Positions 1-7,972 of a DNA stretch of 64,000 nucleotides are shown piece by piece. How positions within the stretch are numbered: the stretch's first letter is position 1; every line of letters starts with the position of its first letter. The notes below the pieces were generated by a model that worked only from the letters and a program-made list of their open reading frames with translations, had not been told where the DNA came from and searched no databases. The position numbers and the translations under genes are program-made. Origin of the DNA: Brevibacillus reuszeri (GTDB lineage Bacteria; Bacillota; Bacilli; Brevibacillales; Brevibacillaceae). The stretch lies in the NCBI RefSeq assembly GCF_002897295.1, contig NZ_BEXF01000022.1, forward strand, positions 1 through 64,000, in the 5' to 3' direction.

Positions 1-37
1 TAATTTCCGCGGGATAGCTTACTCTCGTTGCCACAGA

Positions 38-98
38 AAAACACCTCCAAGTTGTCCCCATATCTTACGACATGGTCGCATTCTCTTGAAGGTGTTTT
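38..98 (-). terminator. Long hairpin, probable terminator of the glycosyltransferase gene
   Basis: Arms 38-51 and 85-98 pair at 13 of 14 positions around a 33-nt loop. Read on the minus strand, the right arm runs into TTTTT, which suits termination of the gene ending at 163. A smaller CCCCTG/CAGGGG hairpin lies at 126-143. I see no gene in 1-162. Confidence 0.5.
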
Positions 99-162
99 GA
101 TTTGTCTCACGTTATGGGGTCAGTTCCCCTGGATTGTCAGGGGTGTTGGCTTTTTTTATCGT

Positions 163-1299
163 CTAGGTTGCAAGCTGCCCGATCACATACTCATGCTGCA
201 ATGTAGCCCAAAACGATTGCACGGCATTATCGGCGAGGAAGCGTTCACCGCGGGTAGATACGTAGCGGCTCATTTCCTCATAAAAAAATGGATCGCAAAG
301 CTTCTCGTATTGTTCGGCAATGTCGTACGCGTCCAGGACAAACAGAGGGTAGTTTTCCCCGAGCAACGCCTCGTTCCCAATCGTGCGTGTAGTCAGGACA
401 GGAACTCCGAGTGCCATGTACTCCAAAATACGCGACAAGTAGGAATGCGACGGGTTTTGATCACTTGTTGTGTCGTAAAGCAAGGCGATGCCAATGCCAC
501 TCCTCAGGATCAGCTTCTTGGTTGCCCACATTGATTTTTGCCCGTGATCCACAACTCCCGGGGTACGCAGCAGCGCTTTTGCCTGCTTCTGATATTTGCC
601 CACAATGGATGGATACAGAACACGGAGCTTGGTCTTTGGATGATTTCTGCGGATGAAGCGAATCGCCTTAGTAGCCACACCGAGCCCGTAACGAGGACGG
701 ATGACGCCTGCCAAAATGAGATCGAGGTGATCACGAGAAGGTCGGTCAGACAGGGAGTCCTTTGGTGGTTCAACAAACTGGGGGAGAACCTGAATTTTGC
801 GATCAAGCTCCTGACTGGAGTAATTGCCTTTTTGAAGCTGATAGGTTCGGTAGCGATTCGCATTGGGCTCTGTCTGGAAAAAAACGAGTCGTGCATGCTT
901 GAAGATACGGTTGAGTCTGCGCATGATGTACGGGTCGTTCAAATTGTATTGAATCGCCAGAAACAACAGCTTCGAGCCGAGAGCAGGCCTTTTATCCAAA
1001 AGCTTGATTGCATCGTTACGTCCACGGATGAAGATATAATCGTACCTTTTCTTTTGATCGCGACGGATGATGTCATCAATCGGATGATTCGACTTGTAAA
1101 ACTGGACGTGCTGAAACGTAAAACCACCCATTCCATTACGGAACTGGAAGGGGAGGACGCAGTCTAAAGAATATTGCTCCCGCTCGTGTGTTGGCAGCTG
1201 TGCCACTTTTCGGTCAAGTGCCCGTAGCAGAATAAAAAACTGCAGAACATTCCCCTTTGGCTTAAATTCGATAAGATTGCAAAAAAAACAAATTCTCAT
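163..1299 (-). CDS. GT-B fold glycosyltransferase (family 1/4-like)
   Basis: Encodes 378 aa. The start ATG has an AAGGAG ribosome binding site on the minus strand. The C-terminal half has the usual nucleotide-sugar binding signature of GT-B retaining glycosyltransferases: a Ser/Tyr-rich stretch followed by EYMALGVPVL at residues 293-302, then the Glu-containing loop TIGNEALLGE. The N-terminal half (MRICFFCNLIEFKPKGNV) resembles the acceptor-side Rossmann domain. No signal peptide or membrane segment is visible, so it is probably cytosolic. The family transfers a sugar from an NDP-sugar to a glycan, lipid or small molecule; the acceptor cannot be read from sequence. It is monocistronic here, with no polysaccharide cluster in view. 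Confidence 0.75.
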   Translation of the reverse strand: MRICFFCNLIEFKPKGNVLQFFILLRALDRKVAQLPTHEREQYSLDCVLPFQFRNGMGGFTFQHVQFYKSNHPIDDIIRRDQKKRYDYIFIRGRNDAIKLLDKRPALGSKLLFLAIQYNLNDPYIMRRLNRIFKHARLVFFQTEPNANRYRTYQLQKGNYSSQELDRKIQVLPQFVEPPKDSLSDRPSRDHLDLILAGVIRPRYGLGVATKAIRFIRRNHPKTKLRVLYPSIVGKYQKQAKALLRTPGVVDHGQKSMWATKKLILRSGIGIALLYDTTSDQNPSHSYLSRILEYMALGVPVLTTRTIGNEALLGENYPLFVLDAYDIAEQYEKLCDPFFYEEMSRYVSTRGERFLADNAVQSFWATLQHEYVIGQLAT

Positions 1300-1408
1300 G
1301 TGATTTTCTCCTTCGAAGGGCTCTCCACTATCGTATGGAGTTGGGCGTCAAAGGCTACTTGAAATAAAAAGAATTAAAAAACGAACTCAGATAAAATACT
1401 TTACTAGA

Positions 1409-1432
1409 GTTAATTTATTTACTATTATTAAC
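1409..1432. promoter_or_regulatory. Inverted repeat upstream of tetR-type gene, possible operator
   Basis: GTTAAT (1409-1414) and ATTAAC (1427-1432) form a perfect inverted repeat in the AT-rich leader, about 30 nt before the TetR-type start. TetR proteins usually bind such palindromes in their own promoters. The assignment rests on position only. Confidence 0.3.
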
Positions 1433-1463
1433 ACAAGGGGATTCCAACGAAAGGAAAACGGTC

Positions 1464-2099
1464 ATGACATCAGATATGATTTCACTGCGCGAAAAGAAAA
1501 AAGCAAAAACGAAGCTGGCTCTTCTGGAAGGGTGTCTCGAACGCATCGGGGAGGGTACCTTTCGGAGTGTACTTGTGGAAGATATATGTCAGTTTGCAGA
1601 AGTATCCAAGGTTACCTTCTTTAAATTTTTTCCGCAAAAAGAGGATTTGTTGACTTACTTTATGAGTATTTGGCAGGCGGAGTGCTTCGTGGAGCTCTCG
1701 AATTCCTCCAAAAGAGGTTTGGAGGCGATTCGCTACATTTTTGCCAAGGTCATTGAGGACGGGAAAAAGCATCCAGGCATCATGCTTAGCTTGATCAGCT
1801 TTTTGTCCGAACAAAGAATGCATCCATGTGTCCCTGCTTTATCAGAGGCTGAGCTGATCTTGCTTTTTCCAGACGAGGCAAACAGATCAGCGATTGCGAA
1901 AACGTCTCTCTATGACATTTTTAAAAAAAGTGTGGAGGAGGCGCGGGTGGATGGAAATCTTACTCCGCGAGTAAGCGACGAGGAAGCTGTTGTTCTGTTG
2001 TTCTCGATGTTTTATGGGGCGTATTTGTCGGCACATTTGTTTCGCGCCAATGATTTTATGGCTTTTTACGAGATGCATCTTAAATCCTTAGTCAAGTAG
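1464..2099 (+). CDS. TetR/AcrR family transcriptional regulator
   Basis: Encodes 211 aa. The N-terminal helix-turn-helix lies at about residues 36-60 (VEDICQFAEVSKVTFFKFF, then the usual QKEDLL), the TetR signature. The C-terminal three quarters is the variable ligand-binding domain and gives no ligand clue. The start is preceded by AAAGGAAAA; a second in-frame ATG lies four codons later. The stop TAG is immediately followed by the downstream DUF4188 gene, so the two are almost certainly co-transcribed and the regulator probably controls that gene. An inverted repeat at 1409-1432 is a possible operator. Confidence 0.85.
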   Translation: MTSDMISLREKKKAKTKLALLEGCLERIGEGTFRSVLVEDICQFAEVSKVTFFKFFPQKEDLLTYFMSIWQAECFVELSNSSKRGLEAIRYIFAKVIEDGKKHPGIMLSLISFLSEQRMHPCVPALSEAELILLFPDEANRSAIAKTSLYDIFKKSVEEARVDGNLTPRVSDEEAVVLLFSMFYGAYLSAHLFRANDFMAFYEMHLKSLVK

Positions 2100-2108
2100 G
2101 TGGAGGCT

Positions 2109-2582
2109 ATGTCAAAAATAATGCCAGGAAGATTTACTGCTCAGATGGAAGACTCGTTCGTTGTCTTTATCATCGGGATGCGTATCAATCGATTGCTCGC
2201 TGTACACAAATGGGTGCCGGTAGCAAAGGCAATGGGAGGTATGCTGCAAGAGCTTTACCAGAACCCGGAGCTTGGATTTCTGGGTGACAGTGGGAGCTTC
2301 AATATGCGTACGATTACGCAGATTCAATATTGGCGCTCCTATGAGCATCTGGAGCATTATGCGCGGAACAGCCACAAGCATTTGACTGCCTGGCGAAAGT
2401 TTAATCAGGCGATCGGCTCTGATGGAACAGTAGGGATCTTCCACGAGACGTATCTCGTGGAAGCCGGAAAATATGAGAATGTCTATGTCAATATGCCTCC
2501 ATTTGGTTTAGGGAAGGTCGGCACGCTCATTCCTGCCACAGGTAAACGGGAAACAGCTCGTGAACGTTTGACGAATTCGTAG
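2109..2582 (+). CDS. DUF4188-family protein (monooxygenase-like, alpha+beta barrel type)
   Basis: About 157 aa from the ATG at 2109; GTG at 2100 is also possible and touches the previous stop codon, so translational coupling is likely. The sequence has the features of DUF4188 proteins: MEDSFVVFIIGMRIN near the N terminus, TITQIQYWRSYEHLEHYAR in the middle and IFHETYLV later. These are small soluble proteins related to dimeric alpha/beta-barrel haem or aldoxime enzymes and are often paired with a TetR regulator, as here. The substrate is unknown. No membrane segment is seen. Confidence 0.75.
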   Translation: MSKIMPGRFTAQMEDSFVVFIIGMRINRLLAVHKWVPVAKAMGGMLQELYQNPELGFLGDSGSFNMRTITQIQYWRSYEHLEHYARNSHKHLTAWRKFNQAIGSDGTVGIFHETYLVEAGKYENVYVNMPPFGLGKVGTLIPATGKRETARERLTNS

Positions 2583-2597
2583 CATCAAAACCTGGGT

Positions 2598-4190
2598 TTA
2601 TTCGTTCGCAAGACGCAGCAGCCAATCCTTCAGATCGACAATCCGCAAAGTTTGCGGGCGGGTCTTGGTTCCGACTACGAGCAAAGGCACAAGTGAATCT
2701 GCTTCGTGTAGGGAGCCATGTGCACCGCCGCCGAGATGGGTGGGAGAGCTCTCGGTAACCAGTTCATAACCTGGTTTTACGGTAACGATTGCGTATCTGC
2801 CTTCCTGGGAGTTCATTGCTCCATGGAGTCTCGCCAATGCGTCGGGATACTTGCCATACGTGATATGGTTATTGCGGATTGTCAAATCAAGCAATTTGTC
2901 ATCTCCATAGATTGTCCACGACTGACCGTAGTCGTCCTTGATCGCGCCTCCAGGACGAAAAGAAAAGGAACTGTTGCTCTTACCTGCCGTGACAATGGTT
3001 TTCTGTCCTTCTTTTACCGCGATGATGTCGAACCTCTCTTCCTTCTGCAAACGCTTGACCATATCAGTCAGGGACAGATGAGCATCGAGAGCGTAGATGT
3101 AGGCCATTCGTTCATTGGTGGCGATCACGAGCTGATCCTTCCGTTGTATTGGTTGTCCGATTTTGGCAACACGATAAGAACTCAGCAGGCTCCGCATATC
3201 GATGGTAGCTGTCCGTCGATCAGGGAGGACAGCGCTTTGCCCACTATCCCCCATAACAACCCATCTTGCCTGATTTACAGCCTGTTCCCATGAACCAAAG
3301 GCGTTCAGTACTGCTTGCAAGGCTTGGTCAGCTTTCACTATTCCTTCGATGGTAGCTGGACCTTTTTTATGCACTTCCATATCGTTTTCGGGAAAATAGG
3401 TGAGTGTTAGCGAAGGCAGCTTGTTAGTAGAAATGAGAAAGGCTGCCTCTTGCGCGGAGAACTCGTCATTCATCCCGTACTTTCGCCAGATGCGTCTTTG
3501 CTCCTTTTGATCCGGATTTAGCTGGGCAAAAGTGGCGTAGGAGAGCATTGCAGGTCCAGTCACCTTTAGCTCCGCTGGCAAAGGCGTGCTCAAGGAAATC
3601 AGGCGAGGGATTTTCAAGACGTGATCTGTTTTTCCTCGCCATACGATAGCATTAATCGAAGCCGAATGCTTGCCCATCCCCGCCAATTCCTCGTGGATTG
3701 TTTTCGTTTTCCGATTCAAATGGGTCTGATTGAGGTGATGAACGGCGTCCAGCAACACCTGTGGCTGGTCAATCTTTAGCCCTTCCTTTGGCCCCATACC
3801 ATAGTAGATCATACGTTTTTCCTTTGTGCTATACCAGGATAGGCCAGGGATATGATGCTTGTTCGGGTAGGTTCCTGTAAGCATGGTGCTGTCAATCGTG
3901 ACCGACATGGTAGGGAAGGAGCTTACTAGTTGGGGGTAGTAGTGCCCGTTTGCAAACAAATACGCTAAAGCAGGAGCGCGACCTTGTGTAATTGCTTCGC
4001 GCAACGGCTTGTCCATCAAAGAATCAATCAGGATGAGAATAGTCGGCTTCTGTACGGAAGACAGGCTGGGAGAGGGCGATGATGGCATGCTTTGCTGATG
4101 GAGTGGTGGGCTTGTGTTTGTCTTACAACTCGTGACAAGCATACAAAACACGACGAGAAGCACAATGGCATATGTATGTTTGAATCTCAT
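2598..4190 (-). CDS. Alkaline-phosphatase-superfamily lipoprotein (nucleotide pyrophosphatase/phosphodiesterase type)
   Basis: About 530 aa from the ATG at 4190, which has a strong GAGGAGGAGG site 10-11 nt upstream; an upstream in-frame ATG at 4235 has a weaker site. The N terminus is a lipoprotein signal: a hydrophobic stretch ending in VTSC with the lipid Cys at residue 22, then a Ser/Pro-rich linker. The first catalytic block is LILIDSLMDK, and SFPTMSVT followed by TGTYPNKHHIPG matches the nucleophile loop of NPP-type phosphodiesterases. MGDSGQS and HLGGGAHGSLHEAD supply later metal-ligand regions. It is probably anchored outside the membrane and cleaves phosphodiesters or phosphonates; the substrate is unknown. 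Confidence 0.8.
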   Translation of the reverse strand: MRFKHTYAIVLLVVFCMLVTSCKTNTSPPLHQQSMPSSPSPSLSSVQKPTILILIDSLMDKPLREAITQGRAPALAYLFANGHYYPQLVSSFPTMSVTIDSTMLTGTYPNKHHIPGLSWYSTKEKRMIYYGMGPKEGLKIDQPQVLLDAVHHLNQTHLNRKTKTIHEELAGMGKHSASINAIVWRGKTDHVLKIPRLISLSTPLPAELKVTGPAMLSYATFAQLNPDQKEQRRIWRKYGMNDEFSAQEAAFLISTNKLPSLTLTYFPENDMEVHKKGPATIEGIVKADQALQAVLNAFGSWEQAVNQARWVVMGDSGQSAVLPDRRTATIDMRSLLSSYRVAKIGQPIQRKDQLVIATNERMAYIYALDAHLSLTDMVKRLQKEERFDIIAVKEGQKTIVTAGKSNSSFSFRPGGAIKDDYGQSWTIYGDDKLLDLTIRNNHITYGKYPDALARLHGAMNSQEGRYAIVTVKPGYELVTESSPTHLGGGAHGSLHEADSLVPLLVVGTKTRPQTLRIVDLKDWLLRLANE

Positions 4191-4270
4191 GGGTCGATTC
4201 GCCTCCTCCTCATTCCTCTCTATTTTTTTGCTCATTTTCCTAAAATATTCTGGACGTCCTGGAACTGCGC

Positions 4271-4304
4271 AAATCCCACCCTGTTAATATAAGAGGTGGG
4301 ATTT
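4271..4304. terminator. Hairpin between two minus-strand genes
   Basis: AAATCCCACC (4271-4280) pairs perfectly with GGTGGGATTT (4295-4304). It lies downstream of the minus-strand DUF3892 gene (stop at 4325) and is probably its terminator, though the U-tract is short. Confidence 0.5.
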
Positions 4305-4324
4305 GTTGATTTGCTTGTTACCTT

Positions 4325-4651
4325 TTAAAAGGTAGGCAGGTTATCCAGATTGTTTTCTTTGATGCCATCAGGCTCGCTGCGCAAAATGTCCCGCCCGTAT
4401 TTATGAAAGACGTCCACATGTGCCAGCTTGCCCGCTTTTGCATCTTGCAGGGCAGTGACGTAATCCAGCTCCCGCCCGGCGCTTGTCTTGAAAGCGATCA
4501 AGTCTCCATCGTCATTTTTTCGCACAGCAACAATTTGCTCTTTGCCGGAAGCGTCAGGCGAGCTGGTATTACCACCGCTTTCCTCCAGTGCTTGCTGCTC
4601 TCCAGCATTTTTGTAGTCGGCGTATATTTGTTCAAAGCTTTGCTGTTCCAT
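4325..4651 (-). CDS. DUF3892 domain protein
   Basis: 108 aa from the ATG at 4651, which has GAGGAGGG eight bases upstream; the open frame extends further but without support. The first 40 residues are acidic and low in complexity. The rest matches the small DUF3892 domain: EQIVAVRKNDDGDL, then FKTSAGRELDYVTALQDAK, ending in DVFHKYGRDILRSEPDG. The function of DUF3892 is not known. It is transcribed divergently from the TetR gene that starts at 4797, so it may share the operator at 4757-4776. Confidence 0.75.
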   Translation of the reverse strand: MEQQSFEQIYADYKNAGEQQALEESGGNTSSPDASGKEQIVAVRKNDDGDLIAFKTSAGRELDYVTALQDAKAGKLAHVDVFHKYGRDILRSEPDGIKENNLDNLPTF

Positions 4652-4725
4652 TTGCAATCCCTCCTCATTCATAAGGGTGCCTAAAAGGGGTGGAGAACAT
4701 GTATTCGTTTTAATAAAATGGGTTG

Positions 4726-4755
4726 TTGACAAAAGGTTCCATTTGCATGTATCTT
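4726..4755 (+). promoter_or_regulatory. Sigma-A-type promoter of the second tetR gene
   Basis: TTGACA at 4726-4731 and TATCTT at 4750-4755 with an 18-nt spacer. The operator repeat begins directly after the -10 element, a position suited to repression. Confidence 0.55.
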
Positions 4756-4756
4756 T

Positions 4757-4776
4757 TTGATTAACACGAATGTCAA
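4757..4776. promoter_or_regulatory. TetR operator candidate, copy 1
   Basis: The 24-nt stretch 4754-4777 matches the reverse complement of 5468-5491 at 21 of 24 positions. Both copies share a TTGA..ACACGAA..GTCAA pattern. One copy lies in front of the tetR gene and the other in front of the reductase gene, as expected for the binding site of the regulator encoded between them. Confidence 0.6.
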
Positions 4777-4796
4777 TGAAAAATGAGGGTTCGATC

Positions 4797-5450
4797 ATGT
4801 CACCACGTACCAAAGAACAAAATGAAGAGATCCGTAAGCAGCGGACGCAGGAAATTTTGCAGGCGGCGATTCACGTTTATGCAGAGAAAGGATATGCTGC
4901 ATCGGAGATTGGCGAGATTGCGGAGAGGGCTGGTCTGGCGCGCGGACTAGTCTACCACTATTTTAAAAACAAGCAGACCTTGTTTCGAGAGCTTTTCGAG
5001 CATGTAATGGAAAAGACACAGCAATTTACAAAAACACATTTCGAGCAAGAGGGCTCCGCATTTGAGCTGTTCAATACGTATGCACGAATCGTTTGCCGAC
5101 AAGTATTGGAAGAGCCAGCTGTGTCTCGTTTTTTTTCGCGAATCAGCCTGGATGTACATTACTTGTATACGGCGGAGCAATTTTCTCCGTTCAAATGGGT
5201 AAAGAGCTTCCTGCAGCCGATGACACAAGCAGTGGAGAAAGGCATGGAGCAAAAGACGATCCGTGCTGGAGATGCTAGTCTGATGGCCATGCAATTTTGG
5301 GGTGCCGTATCACAGGGCATGAATTATTTAGACCAGACACAGCAAGACCTCGCTGACCAAGGGGCGACAGCTCATGAGATCAACGAGCAGCTCAAGGGGC
5401 TGTTTGAGCAAGTGATCGAGTCGGCATTATTGGTAATCAGACCAGAGTAA
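4797..5450 (+). CDS. TetR/AcrR family transcriptional regulator
   Basis: 217 aa from the ATG at 4797, which has GAGGG seven bases upstream; the in-frame ATG at 4770 lies inside the operator region and has no ribosome site. The TetR helix-turn-helix is at about residues 37-57 (EIGEIAERAGLARGLVYHYF, then KNKQTLFRELF). The C-terminal domain is a typical all-helical ligand pocket. The next gene is a quinone-type reductase with a matching operator in the 63-nt gap, so this is probably its repressor, responding to an electrophile or quinone-like compound. The inducer is inference. Confidence 0.85.
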   Translation: MSPRTKEQNEEIRKQRTQEILQAAIHVYAEKGYAASEIGEIAERAGLARGLVYHYFKNKQTLFRELFEHVMEKTQQFTKTHFEQEGSAFELFNTYARIVCRQVLEEPAVSRFFSRISLDVHYLYTAEQFSPFKWVKSFLQPMTQAVEKGMEQKTIRAGDASLMAMQFWGAVSQGMNYLDQTQQDLADQGATAHEINEQLKGLFEQVIESALLVIRPE

Positions 5451-5468
5451 TTTTTTTTGCTTTTAAAA

Positions 5469-5488
5469 TTGACTTTCGTGTCAGTCAA
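5469..5488. promoter_or_regulatory. TetR operator candidate, copy 2
   Basis: A 20-bp site with 6-bp inverted arms TTGACT and AGTCAA. It is the inverted counterpart of the copy at 4757-4776 and sits 25 bp upstream of the reductase start. Confidence 0.6.
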
Positions 5489-5513
5489 AAAACAAAAAGG
5501 AGCTGAATTTCAA

Positions 5514-6101
5514 ATGAGTACTTTCGTTGTCGTTGCGCATCCACAGCTGCAGCAATCACGTGTCAACAAACGGTGGGTTGCGGAATTGTCGAAGCATCAT
5601 GAGCATGTAATCGTGCACGAATTGTATGCCTCATACGCTGATAAAGAAATAGACGTCCAGTATGAGCAAACGCTTCTCGCTGATCACGAGCGACTCGTAC
5701 TGCAATTCCCGTTTCAGTGGTATGGAACGCCGTCTCTATTGAAGCAATGGCTAGATGAAGTTTTCACGACTGCTTGGTTATTTGGATCTGGTGGAAAGGC
5801 GGTAGCAGGAAAAGAGCTTTTGCTCGCCATATCTATCGGAGGTACGCAAGAATCGTATCAAGCGGGTGGGTTGATTGGCTACACGATTAGTGAATTAACG
5901 CGCCCGCTTCAAGTCTTTGCCAATCAGGTCGGTATGACGATGCTTCCACTCTTCACCTTTTACGGAGCCGTTCAGGCTACAGAGGAGCAAATCGAGGTTA
6001 GTGCCAGACAGTACGTTCAGCACGTATTGAATCCAGAACTCGATCCGCGCATTGCCCGGCGACGAATGCTTGCGGAGATGAAGCAAAAAATGAACGGGTA
6101 A
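5514..6101 (+). CDS. NAD(P)H-dependent FMN oxidoreductase (KefF/YwrO-like, flavodoxin fold)
   Basis: 195 aa from the ATG at 5514, with AAGGAG upstream; upstream in-frame codons lie in the operator. The flavodoxin-like fold is shown by the N-terminal FVVVAHPQLQQSRVNK (phosphate loop of modulator-of-drug-activity/KefF-type reductases) and by LQFPFQWYGTPSLLKQWLDE (residues 63-82), a hallmark of this family. LLAISIGGTQESY corresponds to the flavin-side loop. The family reduces quinones and other electrophiles with NAD(P)H in the cytosol. Regulation by the adjacent TetR protein is suggested by the shared operator. Confidence 0.85.
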   Translation: MSTFVVVAHPQLQQSRVNKRWVAELSKHHEHVIVHELYASYADKEIDVQYEQTLLADHERLVLQFPFQWYGTPSLLKQWLDEVFTTAWLFGSGGKAVAGKELLLAISIGGTQESYQAGGLIGYTISELTRPLQVFANQVGMTMLPLFTFYGAVQATEEQIEVSARQYVQHVLNPELDPRIARRRMLAEMKQKMNG

Positions 6102-6139
6102 TCACTGACAGCGCATCAGTGACGAATTTTCAAGCTATC

Positions 6140-6218
6140 TTGGAACTATGGTAGGAAAATAATGGCTACCACTTGCCCTGGAGGAATGGATCAGTTACAA
6201 TTTGTTCCCATAGTCCAA
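6140..6218 (+). promoter_or_regulatory. Leader hairpin upstream of the ABC exporter operon
   Basis: 6140-6151 pairs with 6208-6218 over 11 base pairs with one bulged A. The loop encloses an ATG (6162) with TAGGAAAATA before it. A second inverted repeat, CACTGA/TCAGTG, lies just upstream near 6107-6125. The GGAGG of the exporter gene follows directly after the hairpin. Confidence 0.4.
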
Positions 6219-6293
6219 TCCGTACCGGAGGGTGATTCGCGTGTTACGATTACTGCGTTTTTTTGCGGCCTTACCGGTATATGGTCATCATGA
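6162..6293 (+). CDS. Possible 43-residue leader ORF overlapping the exporter start
   Basis: ATG at 6162 with a weak TAGGAAAATA site opens a 43-codon frame that crosses the exporter ribosome binding site and the seven-T run, ending at TGA 6291-6293. The related bmrCD exporter of Bacillus subtilis is preceded by the leader peptide gene bmrB, whose translation governs expression; that is the only reason to take this ORF seriously. The peptide itself is unremarkable. It could be chance. Confidence 0.25.
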   Translation: MATTCPGGMDQLQFVPIVQSVPEGDSRVTITAFFCGLTGIWSS

Positions 6294-7972
6294 CCATGGT
6301 ATTTGTGCTGCTTCAATCAATTGCCAATCTGTATCTTCCTACGTTGATGTCAGATATCGTCAACGAAGGAATCGTCAAGGAGGACACTGCTTATATATGG
6401 AGGATTGGCGGGTTCATGCTCCTCGTATCTGCAGTTGGCGCCATCTTGTCAGTCTGTGCCAGCTATTTGGCGTCCCGTGCGGCTTCAGGCTTCGGGATGC
6501 GGCTGCGCAGCAGTGTATTTCGTCATATTGAGCGTTTTTCTTTGCAGGAGTTTGACAAGCTCAGCACAGCTTCCCTCATTACTCGTACAACGAATGACAT
6601 TACGCAAGTCCAGCAAGTGCTTAACATGATGCTGAGAATGATGGTTATGGCACCGATGATGTGTATCGGTGGGATTATCATGGCAGTATCCAAAGATGCG
6701 AAGCTGTCTCTTGTCATTATTGGCGCGATCCCGATCCTAGCTTTGGCGATTTACTTGATCGGGTCCAAAGGTATTCCTTACTTCAAGATGATGCAAACAA
6801 AGATCGACCGTTTGAATCTGGTATTGCGCGAATATTTGACCGGAATCCGTGTCGTACGTGCCTTTAATCGTACCGAGCATGAGCGTGCACGCTTTGATCA
6901 GGCCAATCAAGACCTCACGGCGACAGCGATCAAAGCAAATCAGATCATGGCGGCGATGATGCCCATCATGATGCTGATGATGAACGTAACCTCGATTGCG
7001 ATTATTTGGTTTGGTGGCCTGCGCATCAGTACCGGACATATGCAGGTCGGTGATCTGATGGCCTTTTTGCAGTATGCCATGCAAATTTTGTTCTCACTGA
7101 TGATGGCCTCCATGATGTTCAGTATGGTGCCGAGGGCTTCTGCTTCGTCGCTGCGTATTCACGAAGTGTTGACGACAGACCCTGTCATTTTAGATAGGGA
7201 ACAGGCAGAAGCAAAAAAAGTCAGGGAGGCAGGAGAAGTCATTTTTGATCAAGTGACATTCCGTTACCCAGGAGCAGAGAAGCCAGCCTTGTCTTCCGTT
7301 TCGTTCACAGCGAGGCCCGGGCAGGTAACGGCGATCATTGGTGGTACGGGCTCAGGTAAGTCTACACTCATCAGCTTAATCCCGCGCTTTTATGATGTCG
7401 AAAGTGGCAGCGTCCGTATCGGGAACATCGATGTGCGTGACATCCCGCAAAGTGCGCTCCGCTCCATCATTGGCTTTGTCCCGCAAAAGGCGCTGCTCTT
7501 CACAGGGACGATCGCAGACAACGTCCGTTATGGAAATGAAGGAGCGACGGACGAGGAGGTCGAGCATGCACTACAGACTGCGCAGGCTTCCGATTTTGTC
7601 GCCGCGATGAAGGACGGACTCCAAACGGTGCTGGCACAAGGAGGAGCAAACCTGTCAGGTGGGCAAAAGCAAAGACTGTCTATTGCACGAGCGCTCATTC
7701 GAAAGCCGGAGATTTACGTCTTTGACGACAGCTTTTCTGCTCTGGATTTCAAAACAGATGCCAAGCTGCGGGCAGCTCTGAAGAACGAAACAGAAGAAGC
7801 GACTGTCATCATCGTTGCTCAGCGCGTGAATACCGTCATGGATGCCGATCAGATTATCGTGCTGGAGGAAGGCGAAATTGTAGGCAAAGGCACTCACCAT
7901 GAATTAATGGATACCTGCGACGTCTACAAAGAGATTGTCAAATCCCAGCTGACGGAGGAGGAAATCGCATGA
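6263..7972 (+). CDS. ABC exporter subunit with degenerate ATPase site (heterodimeric multidrug type), 5' end disturbed
   Basis: 569 aa when read from TTG 6263. An ABC transmembrane domain of six helices is followed by an ATPase domain: Walker A GGTGSGKST (360-368), LSGGQ (464-468), Walker B IYVFDD (484-489). The catalytic Glu is replaced by Asp489 and the H-loop His by Gln520 (VAQRV). That marks the degenerate half of heterodimeric exporters such as BmrCD, LmrCD and TM287/288. No ribosome site precedes TTG 6263. A good one (GGAGG) precedes GTG 6241, but that frame is shifted by one base: dropping one T from the run at 6258-6264 would give MLRLLRFLRPYRY, the usual family start. It overlaps the partner gene by ATGA. 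Confidence 0.85.
   Translation: MRPYRYMVIMTMVFVLLQSIANLYLPTLMSDIVNEGIVKEDTAYIWRIGGFMLLVSAVGAILSVCASYLASRAASGFGMRLRSSVFRHIERFSLQEFDKLSTASLITRTTNDITQVQQVLNMMLRMMVMAPMMCIGGIIMAVSKDAKLSLVIIGAIPILALAIYLIGSKGIPYFKMMQTKIDRLNLVLREYLTGIRVVRAFNRTEHERARFDQANQDLTATAIKANQIMAAMMPIMMLMMNVTSIAIIWFGGLRISTGHMQVGDLMAFLQYAMQILFSLMMASMMFSMVPRASASSLRIHEVLTTDPVILDREQAEAKKVREAGEVIFDQVTFRYPGAEKPALSSVSFTARPGQVTAIIGGTGSGKSTLISLIPRFYDVESGSVRIGNIDVRDIPQSALRSIIGFVPQKALLFTGTIADNVRYGNEGATDEEVEHALQTAQASDFVAAMKDGLQTVLAQGGANLSGGQKQRLSIARALIRKPEIYVFDDSFSALDFKTDAKLRAALKNETEEATVIIVAQRVNTVMDADQIIVLEEGEIVGKGTHHELMDTCDVYKEIVKSQLTEEEIA

Noticed and set aside
538..1167. 209-codon plus-strand frame opposite the glycosyltransferase
   Set aside because: Antisense shadow of a recognisable glycosyltransferase; no ribosome site.
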